Made by a program: the position numbers and the translations under genes. From assembly GCF_900069005.2 (NCBI RefSeq), contig NZ_LN831277.1:328386-392385 (forward strand): 64,000 bases of DNA, written 5' to 3'. This DNA is from Paenibacillus sp. GM2 (lineage in GTDB: Bacteria > Bacillota > Bacilli > Paenibacillales > Paenibacillaceae). Positions 25,348 to 34,569 of the stretch are shown piece after piece. The notes beneath the pieces are model-generated. The model saw nothing but the letters and a program-made list of their open reading frames with translations, was not told the DNA's origin and made no database searches. Numbering within the stretch: the stretch's first letter is position 1; the number at the start of each line of letters is the position of its first letter.

Positions 25348-26621
25348 GCTTGCATATAGCATTGCTGTTAGTGTTGGCCGCGATATTCTTCCTCTTCCTG
25401 CTGCAATGCATCCTGTATTTCAAGCTGAAGATTGATGCTGCTTATGTGGTCGGCTTCTGTCTTTATTTTGATATGTTCGGATACTTCTATAAGCAGGTGT
25501 TCCCCGGGAATGCTCTCTTCCTGTTGCTGGCAATTCCCTTCATGCCTGCAGCCATTGCCTGGTTCAGTCGGGAGAAAGAGGCACATGTGCTGCTTAAGGA
25601 CCAAGGCGTGTGGCTGTGGGGGCTCTGGTTCTTCTATGGAGTGGCCAGCCTGGTCTGGACTGTACCAGGCTCGGCTGGGCTCAGCAAGCTGGCTATTCTC
25701 GCCGTCCATGCCGTTATTCCCGGGCTGTATGCCTATATTATTTACAAGAAATATCGCAGGTTCTCCTGGACTGTGCTTGCGCTATTCGGCCTTGCTTTTG
25801 CTTTGGCTCATCTCCTGTTTGGAGAATATTCGGAGATGTATCCGGGCCGGCTGTCGCTGCCGAACAGCAATCCGATCTTTAATGCCCGCATGTCGCTGAT
25901 CACGATAACTGTCTGTATATGGGGGAAGAGAATTCCGTGGCCCATTCGGGTCGTTGCGATTGCTGCAGCGGGTGCATCGGCATTTGCTACACAATCCCGC
26001 GGCCCTATAGCTGCCTTTGTGATCGCTAACGGCTTGGCTGTTGCCTATATTTTATACGGAAAATATAAGCGCGGCGAGCTTCGATATTTACGAAGATATG
26101 TTGCCGGAGTGCTATTTGTGTTATGTATTGGCGGTCTAGTGGCGGCTCATTATGCGGATGAGCTTCAGGCTTGGGTGAGTACAAGCAGATTCACCATATT
26201 TTTTAATCGTAGTCAGCTGGTGGGTGATGCCAATTATATCGGCCGGCTCGATTTGCAGTCCAAAGCGATGGATCAATGGAGCGCTCATCCCTTTGTGGGT
26301 GCAGGCATAGGGAGTGTGACACCTCCGCTGGCTCGCGATTTTCCTCATAATGTAGTGTTGGAGATCGCTTCCGAGCTGGGGATCATCGGGTTTAGCCTTT
26401 GGTTCCTGGCGTATGTGTTCTCACTGGTGTCAGCCCGCCATTCGCTTGCCCTGGCTGTATTGCTGCTGCAGACACTGGGAACAGCTCTGCTTAGCGGAGA
26501 TATGGGCTTTAACTTTGAATATCTGCTGCTCGCTTTGCTGGCTTGTGCAATGGCCCCGGGCAAAGATAAGGAGGTCAGTCAGGATCATGCTCAAAATTAT
26601 GTTCATACTCACCGGTCTTAA
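25344..26621 (+). CDS. O-antigen ligase/polymerase family (Wzy-like) protein
   Basis: Polytopic membrane protein of 425 residues with 10-12 hydrophobic helices and the long extracellular loop of the Wzy_C/O-antigen ligase family (ADELQAWVSTSRFTIFFNRS, then GRLDLQSKAMDQWSAHPFVG, with the conserved H-P-x-x-G and PHN motif FPHNVVLEIASELG). Likely polymerases the repeat units. The ATG at 25344 overlaps the previous stop; a longer frame from 25233 lies within that gene and is rejected. Confidence 0.88.
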   Translation: MSLHIALLLVLAAIFFLFLLQCILYFKLKIDAAYVVGFCLYFDMFGYFYKQVFPGNALFLLLAIPFMPAAIAWFSREKEAHVLLKDQGVWLWGLWFFYGVASLVWTVPGSAGLSKLAILAVHAVIPGLYAYIIYKKYRRFSWTVLALFGLAFALAHLLFGEYSEMYPGRLSLPNSNPIFNARMSLITITVCIWGKRIPWPIRVVAIAAAGASAFATQSRGPIAAFVIANGLAVAYILYGKYKRGELRYLRRYVAGVLFVLCIGGLVAAHYADELQAWVSTSRFTIFFNRSQLVGDANYIGRLDLQSKAMDQWSAHPFVGAGIGSVTPPLARDFPHNVVLEIASELGIIGFSLWFLAYVFSLVSARHSLALAVLLLQTLGTALLSGDMGFNFEYLLLALLACAMAPGKDKEVSQDHAQNYVHTHRS

Positions 26622-27705
26622 TTATGCGGGAGCCGAGAATCAGGTGGTTCAGCTTTGCAGAGAATTCCTGAATAGGGGACACCAGCCTATGATCGTTAGC
26701 ATGATTAAGCCGGAAGCCTATCTGGATGAGCTCGATAAACTTGGAGTAGAGGTTCGGACGCTTGGCATGACAAAGGGGGTACCCGATCCGCGGGCAGTAT
26801 TCCGATTACGACGGATTGTACAGCAATTTCGGCCGGATATTGTGCACAGTCATCTGGTTCATGCCAACATATTGGCACGGGTGACCCGTCTATTCATCTC
26901 GATGCCGGCACTCATCTGCACCGCCCATAATGTCAATGAAGGGGGTAAAGCCCGCGAGTGGCTCTATCGTGTCACGGATCCGCTCTGTGAGCTGACGACA
27001 AATGTGAGCGAAGAGGCCGTCAGACAGTATGTGGCGCGCAAGGTCGTTCCTGCACATAAGATAAGGTTTGTTCCGAACGGAATCACCCTGGACAGCTTCG
27101 GCCAGGCACAAGCCAGCGAATCATTGAACAAGGAGCTGGATATCAAACCGGGCCAGTTCGTATGGTTAGCGGTCGGACGGCTTGTTCCAGAGAAGGATTA
27201 TCCGAATATGCTGGACGCCTTCAAAACCGTACTCGCAAAGCGCCCGGACAGCATATTGCTTATAGCTGGAACAGGAACGGAACGGGTGGCGCTTGAGCAG
27301 TATAGCAAGGAGCTGGGGATTGAACGGAATGTAAAGCTCCTTGGGATCCGCAGAGATATCCCCGCTTTGATGAATTTGGCCAATGCTTATGTGATGTCCT
27401 CGAGATGGGAGGGCTTCCCTATGGTGTTATTGGAGGCATCTGCTAGCGGTCTTCCAATGGTGGCAACGGATGTAGGCGGCAATCGGGAGGCGGTGCAAGA
27501 TGGCATCACAGGCTTGCTGGCCCCACCTGGGGACTGCGGCCAGTTAAGCGATCGTATGCTTGCATTAATGTCCTGCCCCTTAGCCGAACTTGAGGAGATG
27601 GGGGAACGGGCCAGAAAATATGTGCAAGAACGATTTGACATCGAAGTTATTGTTACGCAGTGGACCAGTATATATGAACAAAAGGGTTTATCTCCGGGGG
27701 TATGA
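26587..27705 (+). CDS. Glycosyltransferase family 4
   Basis: Retaining GT-B enzyme of 372 residues: LTGLNYAGAENQVVQL at the N-terminus (typical of EpsF/CapM-like GT4), IVHSHLVHANILAR, AVGRLVPEKDY, and the donor site WEGFPMVLLEASASGLP with E-x7-E. The ATG at 26587 lies about 10 bp after AAGGAGG and overlaps the polymerase gene by 35 bp. It acts in the cytosol on lipid-linked intermediates. Confidence 0.92.
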   Translation: MLKIMFILTGLNYAGAENQVVQLCREFLNRGHQPMIVSMIKPEAYLDELDKLGVEVRTLGMTKGVPDPRAVFRLRRIVQQFRPDIVHSHLVHANILARVTRLFISMPALICTAHNVNEGGKAREWLYRVTDPLCELTTNVSEEAVRQYVARKVVPAHKIRFVPNGITLDSFGQAQASESLNKELDIKPGQFVWLAVGRLVPEKDYPNMLDAFKTVLAKRPDSILLIAGTGTERVALEQYSKELGIERNVKLLGIRRDIPALMNLANAYVMSSRWEGFPMVLLEASASGLPMVATDVGGNREAVQDGITGLLAPPGDCGQLSDRMLALMSCPLAELEEMGERARKYVQERFDIEVIVTQWTSIYEQKGLSPGV

Positions 27706-27708
27706 ACC

Positions 27709-29127
27709 GTGATTAAGTTGATTCGGTTAAGCGGCTCGAAGGTCGTCGTGTTGATCTTGGATTGCCTATTTATTTATGTCAGCTATTTGCTGGCCTATAA
27801 TCTGAAATTTCAGGGGGATGTGCCGCAGGAGCAATGGCAGTCCTTCTTCCACTATGCTCCTTGGTTAGGCTTGTTCACAGCCGTTACCTATTATTTCTTC
27901 AACCTGTATGATTTTGCCGGAAGACAGAAGCCGACCAAATGGCTGTTTAATTTGATCGTTGCTCATGTGGTCTTCGTCGCTGAGCTGATTGTATTGAACT
28001 ATTGGGTTAGAACCTTCAGTTTGCCGCGCAGCGTCGTCGTGATCGCCTTTCTGATCCAACTGGTGCTGACATTCAGTCTGAGGCTGATGTTGTTCTTCGT
28101 TCAGATTCGCGGCTTTGGCAAGAAGCGAGTGCTGCTCGTTGTCAATGCCGAGCCTTCTTCGATACATACACTGCGTAAGGTGATAACCGGAGGCCAGATA
28201 TGGTTCCGTATCCAACGGGTGTTCATTGTAGGCCGTGAAGAGAGGGAACTGACCCCTTCCTTCTGGGAGGAAATCGACGTGCTGATGTTTGGTCCAGACA
28301 TTCCGGATCAGGTGAAGACAGAGCTGATTCAGGCTGCGGGCCAGCGTAATATCGAGGTTTTACTAATTCCTGATTTCTATGAGCTGTATTTAATGAAAGC
28401 CGAGATGCAGCAGATTGATGATCTCATGGTCTATTCAATGATGCCGCCAGAGCTGACAATCTGGGAGCGCTTCGCTAAGCGCTGCATCGATCTCGTGATT
28501 TCATCGCTGCTGTTATTGATAGCCTCGCCGATCATGCTGCTGATGTGGGTGATCATCCCGATGACGTCGCAAGGCAAGGCGCTGTTCATGCAAGAGCGGG
28601 TGGGTCTTCATGGTGAGGAGTTCTGTGTATTTAAGTTCCGCAGCATGGTAGATAATGCGGAGCAGCATACAGGGCCGGTTCTGGCCGGGGCCGGAGACGC
28701 CAGAATTACCCGCTTCGGGCAATTTATTCGCGCGACCCGGCTTGATGAGCTTCCGCAATTGATTAATGTGCTGCGCGGTGAGATGAGCCTGGTGGGTCCA
28801 AGACCGGAACGGGCCTACTTCGTAGAGCAGTTCAAGCTCGAATTGCCTCATTATACGTATCGTTTAATGGTGAAGCCCGGGCTTACCGGACTGGCTCAGG
28901 TCATGGCTAATTATACGACGACACCGTCGGATAAACTGCGGTATGACATGATGTATATTAAGAATTATTCACCGATTCTGGACTTGAAGATTCTGGTTCA
29001 GACGATTGGAGTCGTTCTGCGCCGGGATCAGTCCAAGGGATTGGAGACCTCGGAAGCGGCGGCGTCCATGGATGTGGCGCAGTATTTGCAGGACGCCGAG
29101 CTTGAGATTGCTGCCGTGGGGGAATAA
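27709..29127 (+). CDS. Undecaprenyl-phosphate sugar phosphotransferase (WbaP type)
   Basis: Initiating enzyme of EPS synthesis, transferring sugar-1-phosphate to undecaprenyl phosphate. 472 residues: four to five N-terminal membrane helices, a CoA-binding-like soluble middle, then the catalytic bacterial sugar transferase domain from about residue 245 (KRCIDLVISSLLLL re-entrant helix, FCVFKFRSM, ATRLDELPQLINVL, MSLVGPRPE, VKPGLTGLAQV). Starts with GTG 3 bp after the GT gene, with GGGGGT upstream. Last gene of the operon; only 11 bp separate it from the convergent beta-helix gene and no terminator lies between. Confidence 0.94.
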   Translation: MIKLIRLSGSKVVVLILDCLFIYVSYLLAYNLKFQGDVPQEQWQSFFHYAPWLGLFTAVTYYFFNLYDFAGRQKPTKWLFNLIVAHVVFVAELIVLNYWVRTFSLPRSVVVIAFLIQLVLTFSLRLMLFFVQIRGFGKKRVLLVVNAEPSSIHTLRKVITGGQIWFRIQRVFIVGREERELTPSFWEEIDVLMFGPDIPDQVKTELIQAAGQRNIEVLLIPDFYELYLMKAEMQQIDDLMVYSMMPPELTIWERFAKRCIDLVISSLLLLIASPIMLLMWVIIPMTSQGKALFMQERVGLHGEEFCVFKFRSMVDNAEQHTGPVLAGAGDARITRFGQFIRATRLDELPQLINVLRGEMSLVGPRPERAYFVEQFKLELPHYTYRLMVKPGLTGLAQVMANYTTTPSDKLRYDMMYIKNYSPILDLKILVQTIGVVLRRDQSKGLETSEAAASMDVAQYLQDAELEIAAVGE

Positions 29128-29138
29128 GGTTGGCGCGG

Positions 29139-30506
29139 TTAATCGAGATTAGCAAGTGAGAGAATATGGTCCTGATGGGCTTTGATCTTATTATTTTTGA
29201 CCTGTACCTTCGATTCGGTATAAGGCATCGTAGGAGCGAGGAATAAAATGCCGTATTCCACATTAGAAATTGTATTATTCGATATAATACCGCTCTGGTT
29301 CTGACTGATTGGAGAGAAGATTCCCGAACGCATGTTGGATATTGTATTATTGGCGATTTTAAAATTACGGATGCTTCCCAGGCGTATACCGTTGGTGTCC
29401 GTAAGATTGGTGTTTGCACCATTGGAAATTTTGTTGTTTTCAATGACAATGTCCGTCAGGCTCCCCATGTCTGCTTCGATTGCCGAATAGTAACTGCCTA
29501 CACCATCGATCGTATTGTTCATGACCTGTACATGACTGGCATACACCGATATCGCTGCGAACATGTCCTGCGGAATCGGGTCCTGAACCGGGAAGAAGCG
29601 GTATGGATTATCTCCGTTATAGGAGTTCGTGATGTGATTATCCTTGACCGTAACGCCAGGGGCAGCAATCTTGATGCCCCGCTTGGCAACATGGTGGATG
29701 CGATTTCCCTGAATCAACGAGTCTGAACGGCTGGTTCCCGAAGGAGTCTTGTCGAAGTAGATCGCGTCTGCATCTTCTCGGGGAGTAATGTAGGCGAAAA
29801 TGTTATTCATAATTTTTACGTTGCGGGCAAAGGGCTGTCCAGGCTCGCTCCACACTAAAATGCCCCGGGCGATCGGATCGCTATGAATTGCGGAGATACC
29901 GGTGATCGACGACTGTTGAATTGTAATGCGTTCGGTATTGCCATAGATCAGGATTGCGGAGATCAAGGCATTGTATTGCGGCAGCTTCGGATCATCCGCT
30001 TGGGTAATGTTCTGAATAGAGGAATTGGTGATCGTCACATCCTTTGAGCCGGTGTGGATGCCAATTCCTCTTATTAATTTGTGATTCCCATCAATATGAA
30101 TCCCGTCGATGCGGATATGCTGTCCGGTAATCCAAAAGGCTTCATAACCAAAGGAAGCGGAGGAGGAGAGCTTGGTGAACTTCAGCACGGGCTCGCCCTT
30201 ACCAATCACATGGACATAGCTCTCAACCCGGAGGGGTTCGTCCAAGTCAATGAGATAGGTTCCTTCGGGGACGAGGACTTTGCCTCCTCCGGGCTTGCCC
30301 GCCGCAGTCTCCAATGCGCTTAAGAAGGCTTCGGTATCATTAGCGATTCCATCCCCCTTGGCTCCTGCCTCCTTTACGTTAATCGTAAATAGGGGTGTCT
30401 GGTCCGCGGCAAGCGCGCTTCCGGAGGCGGGAATGAGATAACAGAAGGTCATGATAATCAGCAAGACGATAAAAGATTTAGAATTTCGCATTTCATATCC
30501 TTTCAT
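29139..30506 (-). CDS. Secreted right-handed beta-helix protein, second copy
   Basis: Paralogue of the protein at 14851-16251: signal peptide, then FTINVKEAGAKGDGIANDTEAF, IHIDGNHKLIRGIGIH, ILIYGNTERITIQQ and DADAIYFDK, which match the corresponding DGNKAVNRVLVI, IIVYGNTNQIEID and DGDGIYYED segments of the first copy. About 455 residues, exported, pectate-lyase superfamily fold. GGAGG precedes the ATG at 30506 by 8 bp; a second ATG five codons on also has AAAGGA. It follows the LCP gene by 3 bp, so it is co-transcribed with it. Likely acts on the same polysaccharide. Confidence 0.88.
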   Translation of the reverse strand: MKGYEMRNSKSFIVLLIIMTFCYLIPASGSALAADQTPLFTINVKEAGAKGDGIANDTEAFLSALETAAGKPGGGKVLVPEGTYLIDLDEPLRVESYVHVIGKGEPVLKFTKLSSSASFGYEAFWITGQHIRIDGIHIDGNHKLIRGIGIHTGSKDVTITNSSIQNITQADDPKLPQYNALISAILIYGNTERITIQQSSITGISAIHSDPIARGILVWSEPGQPFARNVKIMNNIFAYITPREDADAIYFDKTPSGTSRSDSLIQGNRIHHVAKRGIKIAAPGVTVKDNHITNSYNGDNPYRFFPVQDPIPQDMFAAISVYASHVQVMNNTIDGVGSYYSAIEADMGSLTDIVIENNKISNGANTNLTDTNGIRLGSIRNFKIANNTISNMRSGIFSPISQNQSGIISNNTISNVEYGILFLAPTMPYTESKVQVKNNKIKAHQDHILSLANLD

Positions 30507-30509
30507 TTT

Positions 30510-31583
30510 TTAGTCCTCCAATAAGTGCTGTGAAGATTCAGCCCATTCCTCCATATCGGGAATCCAATAGTACAGATTCGATTTGACGATCGGATCCATG
30601 GCTCTACCGCTATGTCCAGGCAGCTGTACATACTGGAAATTGTCTTCTTTCATGTCTTTGGCCATCCAGGCCAGGCTGATGATATCACTGTCGCTTAAGT
30701 TTGTATCGAGAATATCCTCCCTAACCTGGCCGATCAGGGAAGGAAGCTTGGTAATGTTCTGAGGTTTGATGACCGTGCGGACAATTTCCTTTAATACCAT
30801 GGCTTGATTGGCCTGTCTGCCGGAATCGCCTCCCGGTAGTGATTTGCGCTCACGTACGAGATCCAGCGCCTCAGCACCGCTAAGGTGATTATCCCCGGCT
30901 GGGAAGGTTTTGTGGCCATACGTCAACTTAACGGGTTTATCGAGATGGACATCGAGCCCGCCAATGGTATCAATGAAATGTTCAAAGCCTTCGAAATCTG
31001 TCTTGATATAGTAGTTGATCGAACAGGAGAAGAGATTACTGACGGCTTGAATCGAAGCAAGTGTGCCGGTATGGGTATCGCCATTCATTTCTCCGAGGAT
31101 ATGGGCGTGGTTAATCTTGGTGTAGCCAACCCCGGGAATATTCACCTGGGTATCGCGAGGAATAGAGATTAGGCTAATCGTATTCTTATCAGGATTTACG
31201 TGAGCGAGCATGATGACATCGGTTCGTGACGCCTCATTATCTCTGGCATCGGTTCCGAGAATGAGAATATTGAAGCTGGTCTGTTTGGAATCGGTTGGGG
31301 CAGGATTCTGAGGTGAGGGATCCGTCTGCCCCGTCTCGCTCTGGGGTGTTGGGGCGGCCGTCTCCGGCTTGGGTACAGCCAGTACCGGAATAGCGGCATT
31401 GCGGAAGTGGGCGGAGGGCTCGAACTTCCAATACATATAGAGTCCTGCTCCCAGAAGTAGAAGCAAGGCCGCGGTTAGATAAATATACATCTTCTTAATT
31501 TTCCATTTTCCCAATTTCATGCCGCTAAATAAGCCTCCCTTGGCCGGATAATAAGATGCCGAGCTTAACGGCATGGGTTGCAT
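30510..31583 (-). CDS. LytR-CpsA-Psr (LCP) family glycopolymer ligase
   Basis: LCP phosphotransferase that links glycopolymers from undecaprenyl pyrophosphate to peptidoglycan. 357 residues in the longest frame: one N-terminal membrane helix (MYIYLTAALLLLLGAG), a proline/threonine-rich linker, then the LCP domain with ILILGTDARDNE, SRTDVIMLAHV and LISIPRDTQV, the arginine/aspartate residues that bind the pyrophosphate. The start is uncertain: ATG at 31583 has no Shine-Dalgarno; ATG at 31520 (MKLGKWKIKK) has AAGGGAGG but 13 bp away. Its presence suggests the EPS is at least partly wall-anchored. Confidence 0.92.
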   Translation of the reverse strand: MQPMPLSSASYYPAKGGLFSGMKLGKWKIKKMYIYLTAALLLLLGAGLYMYWKFEPSAHFRNAAIPVLAVPKPETAAPTPQSETGQTDPSPQNPAPTDSKQTSFNILILGTDARDNEASRTDVIMLAHVNPDKNTISLISIPRDTQVNIPGVGYTKINHAHILGEMNGDTHTGTLASIQAVSNLFSCSINYYIKTDFEGFEHFIDTIGGLDVHLDKPVKLTYGHKTFPAGDNHLSGAEALDLVRERKSLPGGDSGRQANQAMVLKEIVRTVIKPQNITKLPSLIGQVREDILDTNLSDSDIISLAWMAKDMKEDNFQYVQLPGHSGRAMDPIVKSNLYYWIPDMEEWAESSQHLLED

Positions 31584-31643
31584 GGCACATGAGATGCTTA
31601 TCTAATCTGGATTGTAACTGATGGCGGCCCTATTCGTAAACTA

Positions 31644-34346
31644 TTATCCTGCAGAGGCTGATCCATCCGCCGGCATCGAGCTTCCATCCCAGCGCAGCAC
31701 GAATCGGGAGAACTCCAGCTCTGGCAGAGGCTTGCTGAACAGATAACCCTGAAATTGATCGCATTCCAGATCGGTCAAATATTTAAGCTCATCCGGCGAT
31801 TCGATTCCTTCGGCAACGACCCTAAGATCCATATGATGCCCGAGTTCAATAACGGCACGTACGATCGAGGATTTCCGGCTGTCTTCGGTAATGCCTTGAA
31901 TGAAGGAGCGGTCCAGCTTCATCTCGCTGATAGGCAAGCGATCCAGCTGGCTGAGCGAGGAATAACCGGTTCCAAAATCATCCATAGAAATATGGATCCC
32001 CATTGTCTTCAAATCCTCCATCATCCGCACGCCATACTCCACGTTTCTAATCAGCGTTCCCTCGGTAATCTCAAGCAAGAGGTACTGTGGCTCCAAACCG
32101 GTCTCATGGAGAATTCGGGTAATTGTCGGAATCAAGTTGCTTTGGTAGAAATGGCGGGCCGAGATATTGACGGCGACCGGGAAGCGAGGCATTCCTTCCA
32201 GCTGCCAGATTTTATTCTGGCGGCAGGCTTCTTGCAGCACCCATTCGTCAATATCAAGGATGACTCCGGAATTTTCCGCAAGCGGGATGAACTTGGCTGG
32301 AGACACCATGCCGTATTCCGGATGAAGCCAGCGGATCAAGGCCTCCGCTCCGATGACCTCACCTGAAGAGGCATCGATTTTCGGCTGATAATATAGCTTG
32401 AATTGACCATCCAGAAGAGCGGCTTTCAGCTCGTTCTCGAGCCGCATATTCTCCTCGCGCTGGTTCTCAATCAGACTATCGTAGAAATGATATAAACCGT
32501 CGCCTTGCTCCTTGGCTACATACATCGCGATATCGGCATTACGCATGACAGCATCGATATCATTTCCATCGTAGGGATATACACTGATGCCGACGCTTAC
32601 AGACATATAGAGTGCCCGCCCATTAATCTCGAACGGTTCCTCGCATATATCGCAGATAGTCTGGGCGATTTGCTGAACATCGGAAATATGCTCGTAATGA
32701 AGAATGAACAAGAACTCATCTCCGCTCAGCCGGAACACCTTGCATTGCTCCGATATAATTCGGGAGAAGCGCTGAGCTATGTCATGAAGCAGTTCATTGC
32801 CGATAGCATGCCCAAGCGTATCGTTGACCTGTTTGAAGCGGTTCAGGTCAGCGAACATAATAGCAAAGGCGGGCGAATCCTCCGGAGTATCGTCGATCGG
32901 TTTATCGAGTCCCAGCGTCTTGATGTATTCCTGGAAGTGAAGACGATTAGGCAGTCCGGTCAATTCATCATAGTACGCTAAATGATGCAGCTTCTTCTCT
33001 GATTTAATGAGCCGGGTCGTCTGTTCCTCCAACAATCGAGTATTCTTGAGCGAGTTCTGGAACATATGAATCAAATTGCCGGACATGTATTTGAAGTTGT
33101 GAATCAGTGAGCGGATTTCGTAGATCGAGCTCTCCGGCCATTTGATCTTCTGGACGGTATACAGCTTGTCGGGCAAATCCGTCGTCAGAATAGCGAGCTG
33201 TGTCAATCCGCGCAGCAGGCGATGGTTCAGCCATTGGCCGATCGTTGAGCCGCAGATGACGAACAGCAGCAGACTCAGAAACTGAATGAGAAATTGTTTA
33301 TAGATCAGTTCCTGGTCATGCGTCATCGGAACATACACGAATAATTGCAGCGCTCCCGAGGACTGGGTCTCAAGCGGCATTTGATAGACATAAGACGCTT
33401 CGTTCCACCCTTGAATCGGAAAGATCCGGTTGTCATAGGCAGGCACATTCATATAAAATTCATGCTTGCTTGATGTGTGAGGTGGATCGATGTCATAGTG
33501 ATGGGAGCCTTCTGATGGAATCGGAGTATGGCTGGAAGCGATGATGGAGTTGTTATGGTCGATGATGGCGATCTGATAATATCCGTCTGACATCGGCTGC
33601 TGTGCAAGCTCCTGAATATAGACGCGGTAATCTTCTATGGACAGCGGCTGGCTGTTCATTTGCTGCAAGGCCGATAATTCTTTGGATATCGAGCTGGCTG
33701 CACTGGATGCCAGCTTGTAGGAATACTGCGATACTGAAGCATAACTGCTCCAGCTGTTATTTAAGATAAAGATAAGAAACGGCAGTGCGATAGAAACAAT
33801 GATGATATGGAACAATACTTTACTGAAAAATAGCGGTTCGATCCGGAATGAAATTCCCGGCTTCAACCAGCGCTTAGGCAGGTATTTCCATATGATATCG
33901 GCAAACATCACATTAAACAGCCCATTGGTCGCAAATATCGTGATCAGCAGCCATAGCTCCATGGAGACGGTATGGTACATCGTCCAATAAGCCAGGAAAA
34001 TAGCCGGAATCCCGATCACCATCCAGAACAATGCATCCGTGCGCAGCATCCGGTCTCTCTTGCTCCACTTCAGTGAAAGGCCGATGGCTATGATCTCAAG
34101 CAAAGATAGCAGCACAATATAAGGTCTATCCCATATGAATAGGGATACGCCGTAGACAAGAACGGCCGCAGCAAGACCATATATATTGCCATAGCAGCGA
34201 AGCAACAGCAGCAGGATAACGTTTGTGAACGACAATGAGATGCTAAAAATAAGGTGCAGCTCATGCGACTCGCAATAGAGGGCGAGTGCCAGGCCGGCCA
34301 GATAAGCCACGGCGAGCAGCAGGTTTCGTGATCTCCTTTGCATCAT
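31644..34346 (-). CDS. Membrane GGDEF-EAL protein, probable c-di-GMP phosphodiesterase
   Basis: 900 residues: six to seven N-terminal membrane helices (about 1-165), a further helix and an extracytoplasmic sensor region, a TM near 360, then GGDEF (about 455-610) and EAL (about 625-880). The cyclase signature is LSGDEF, a variant that is active in some proteins. The EAL domain keeps the metal and catalytic residues: EALIRW, VNISARHF, LLEITEG, MDDFGTGYSS, MKLDRS, VAEGIES and FQGYLFSKP, so hydrolysis of c-di-GMP is likely. It follows a short gap upstream of the LCP unit, at the edge of the EPS locus. Confidence 0.93.
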   Translation of the reverse strand: MMQRRSRNLLLAVAYLAGLALALYCESHELHLIFSISLSFTNVILLLLLRCYGNIYGLAAAVLVYGVSLFIWDRPYIVLLSLLEIIAIGLSLKWSKRDRMLRTDALFWMVIGIPAIFLAYWTMYHTVSMELWLLITIFATNGLFNVMFADIIWKYLPKRWLKPGISFRIEPLFFSKVLFHIIIVSIALPFLIFILNNSWSSYASVSQYSYKLASSAASSISKELSALQQMNSQPLSIEDYRVYIQELAQQPMSDGYYQIAIIDHNNSIIASSHTPIPSEGSHHYDIDPPHTSSKHEFYMNVPAYDNRIFPIQGWNEASYVYQMPLETQSSGALQLFVYVPMTHDQELIYKQFLIQFLSLLLFVICGSTIGQWLNHRLLRGLTQLAILTTDLPDKLYTVQKIKWPESSIYEIRSLIHNFKYMSGNLIHMFQNSLKNTRLLEEQTTRLIKSEKKLHHLAYYDELTGLPNRLHFQEYIKTLGLDKPIDDTPEDSPAFAIMFADLNRFKQVNDTLGHAIGNELLHDIAQRFSRIISEQCKVFRLSGDEFLFILHYEHISDVQQIAQTICDICEEPFEINGRALYMSVSVGISVYPYDGNDIDAVMRNADIAMYVAKEQGDGLYHFYDSLIENQREENMRLENELKAALLDGQFKLYYQPKIDASSGEVIGAEALIRWLHPEYGMVSPAKFIPLAENSGVILDIDEWVLQEACRQNKIWQLEGMPRFPVAVNISARHFYQSNLIPTITRILHETGLEPQYLLLEITEGTLIRNVEYGVRMMEDLKTMGIHISMDDFGTGYSSLSQLDRLPISEMKLDRSFIQGITEDSRKSSIVRAVIELGHHMDLRVVAEGIESPDELKYLTDLECDQFQGYLFSKPLPELEFSRFVLRWDGSSMPADGSASAG

Positions 34347-34569
34347 TTAGTGCCCCCTATGGAACAGATAATTATTGGAAATATAGGAGATTAGTGTATT
34401 GAACGCACCTCATTTAATTTCTACATGTTTACAGAATTATCCTCCATCATCATCAAATTACCCGGAAAAAATAGAAAAAAGTATGAATGGAAAGCTGGAT
34501 TCATGTCGAAAAGTGTGTAATGATTATGAATTGTCAAGGACATATAGAATAGAGGGAATGACACTAAGT

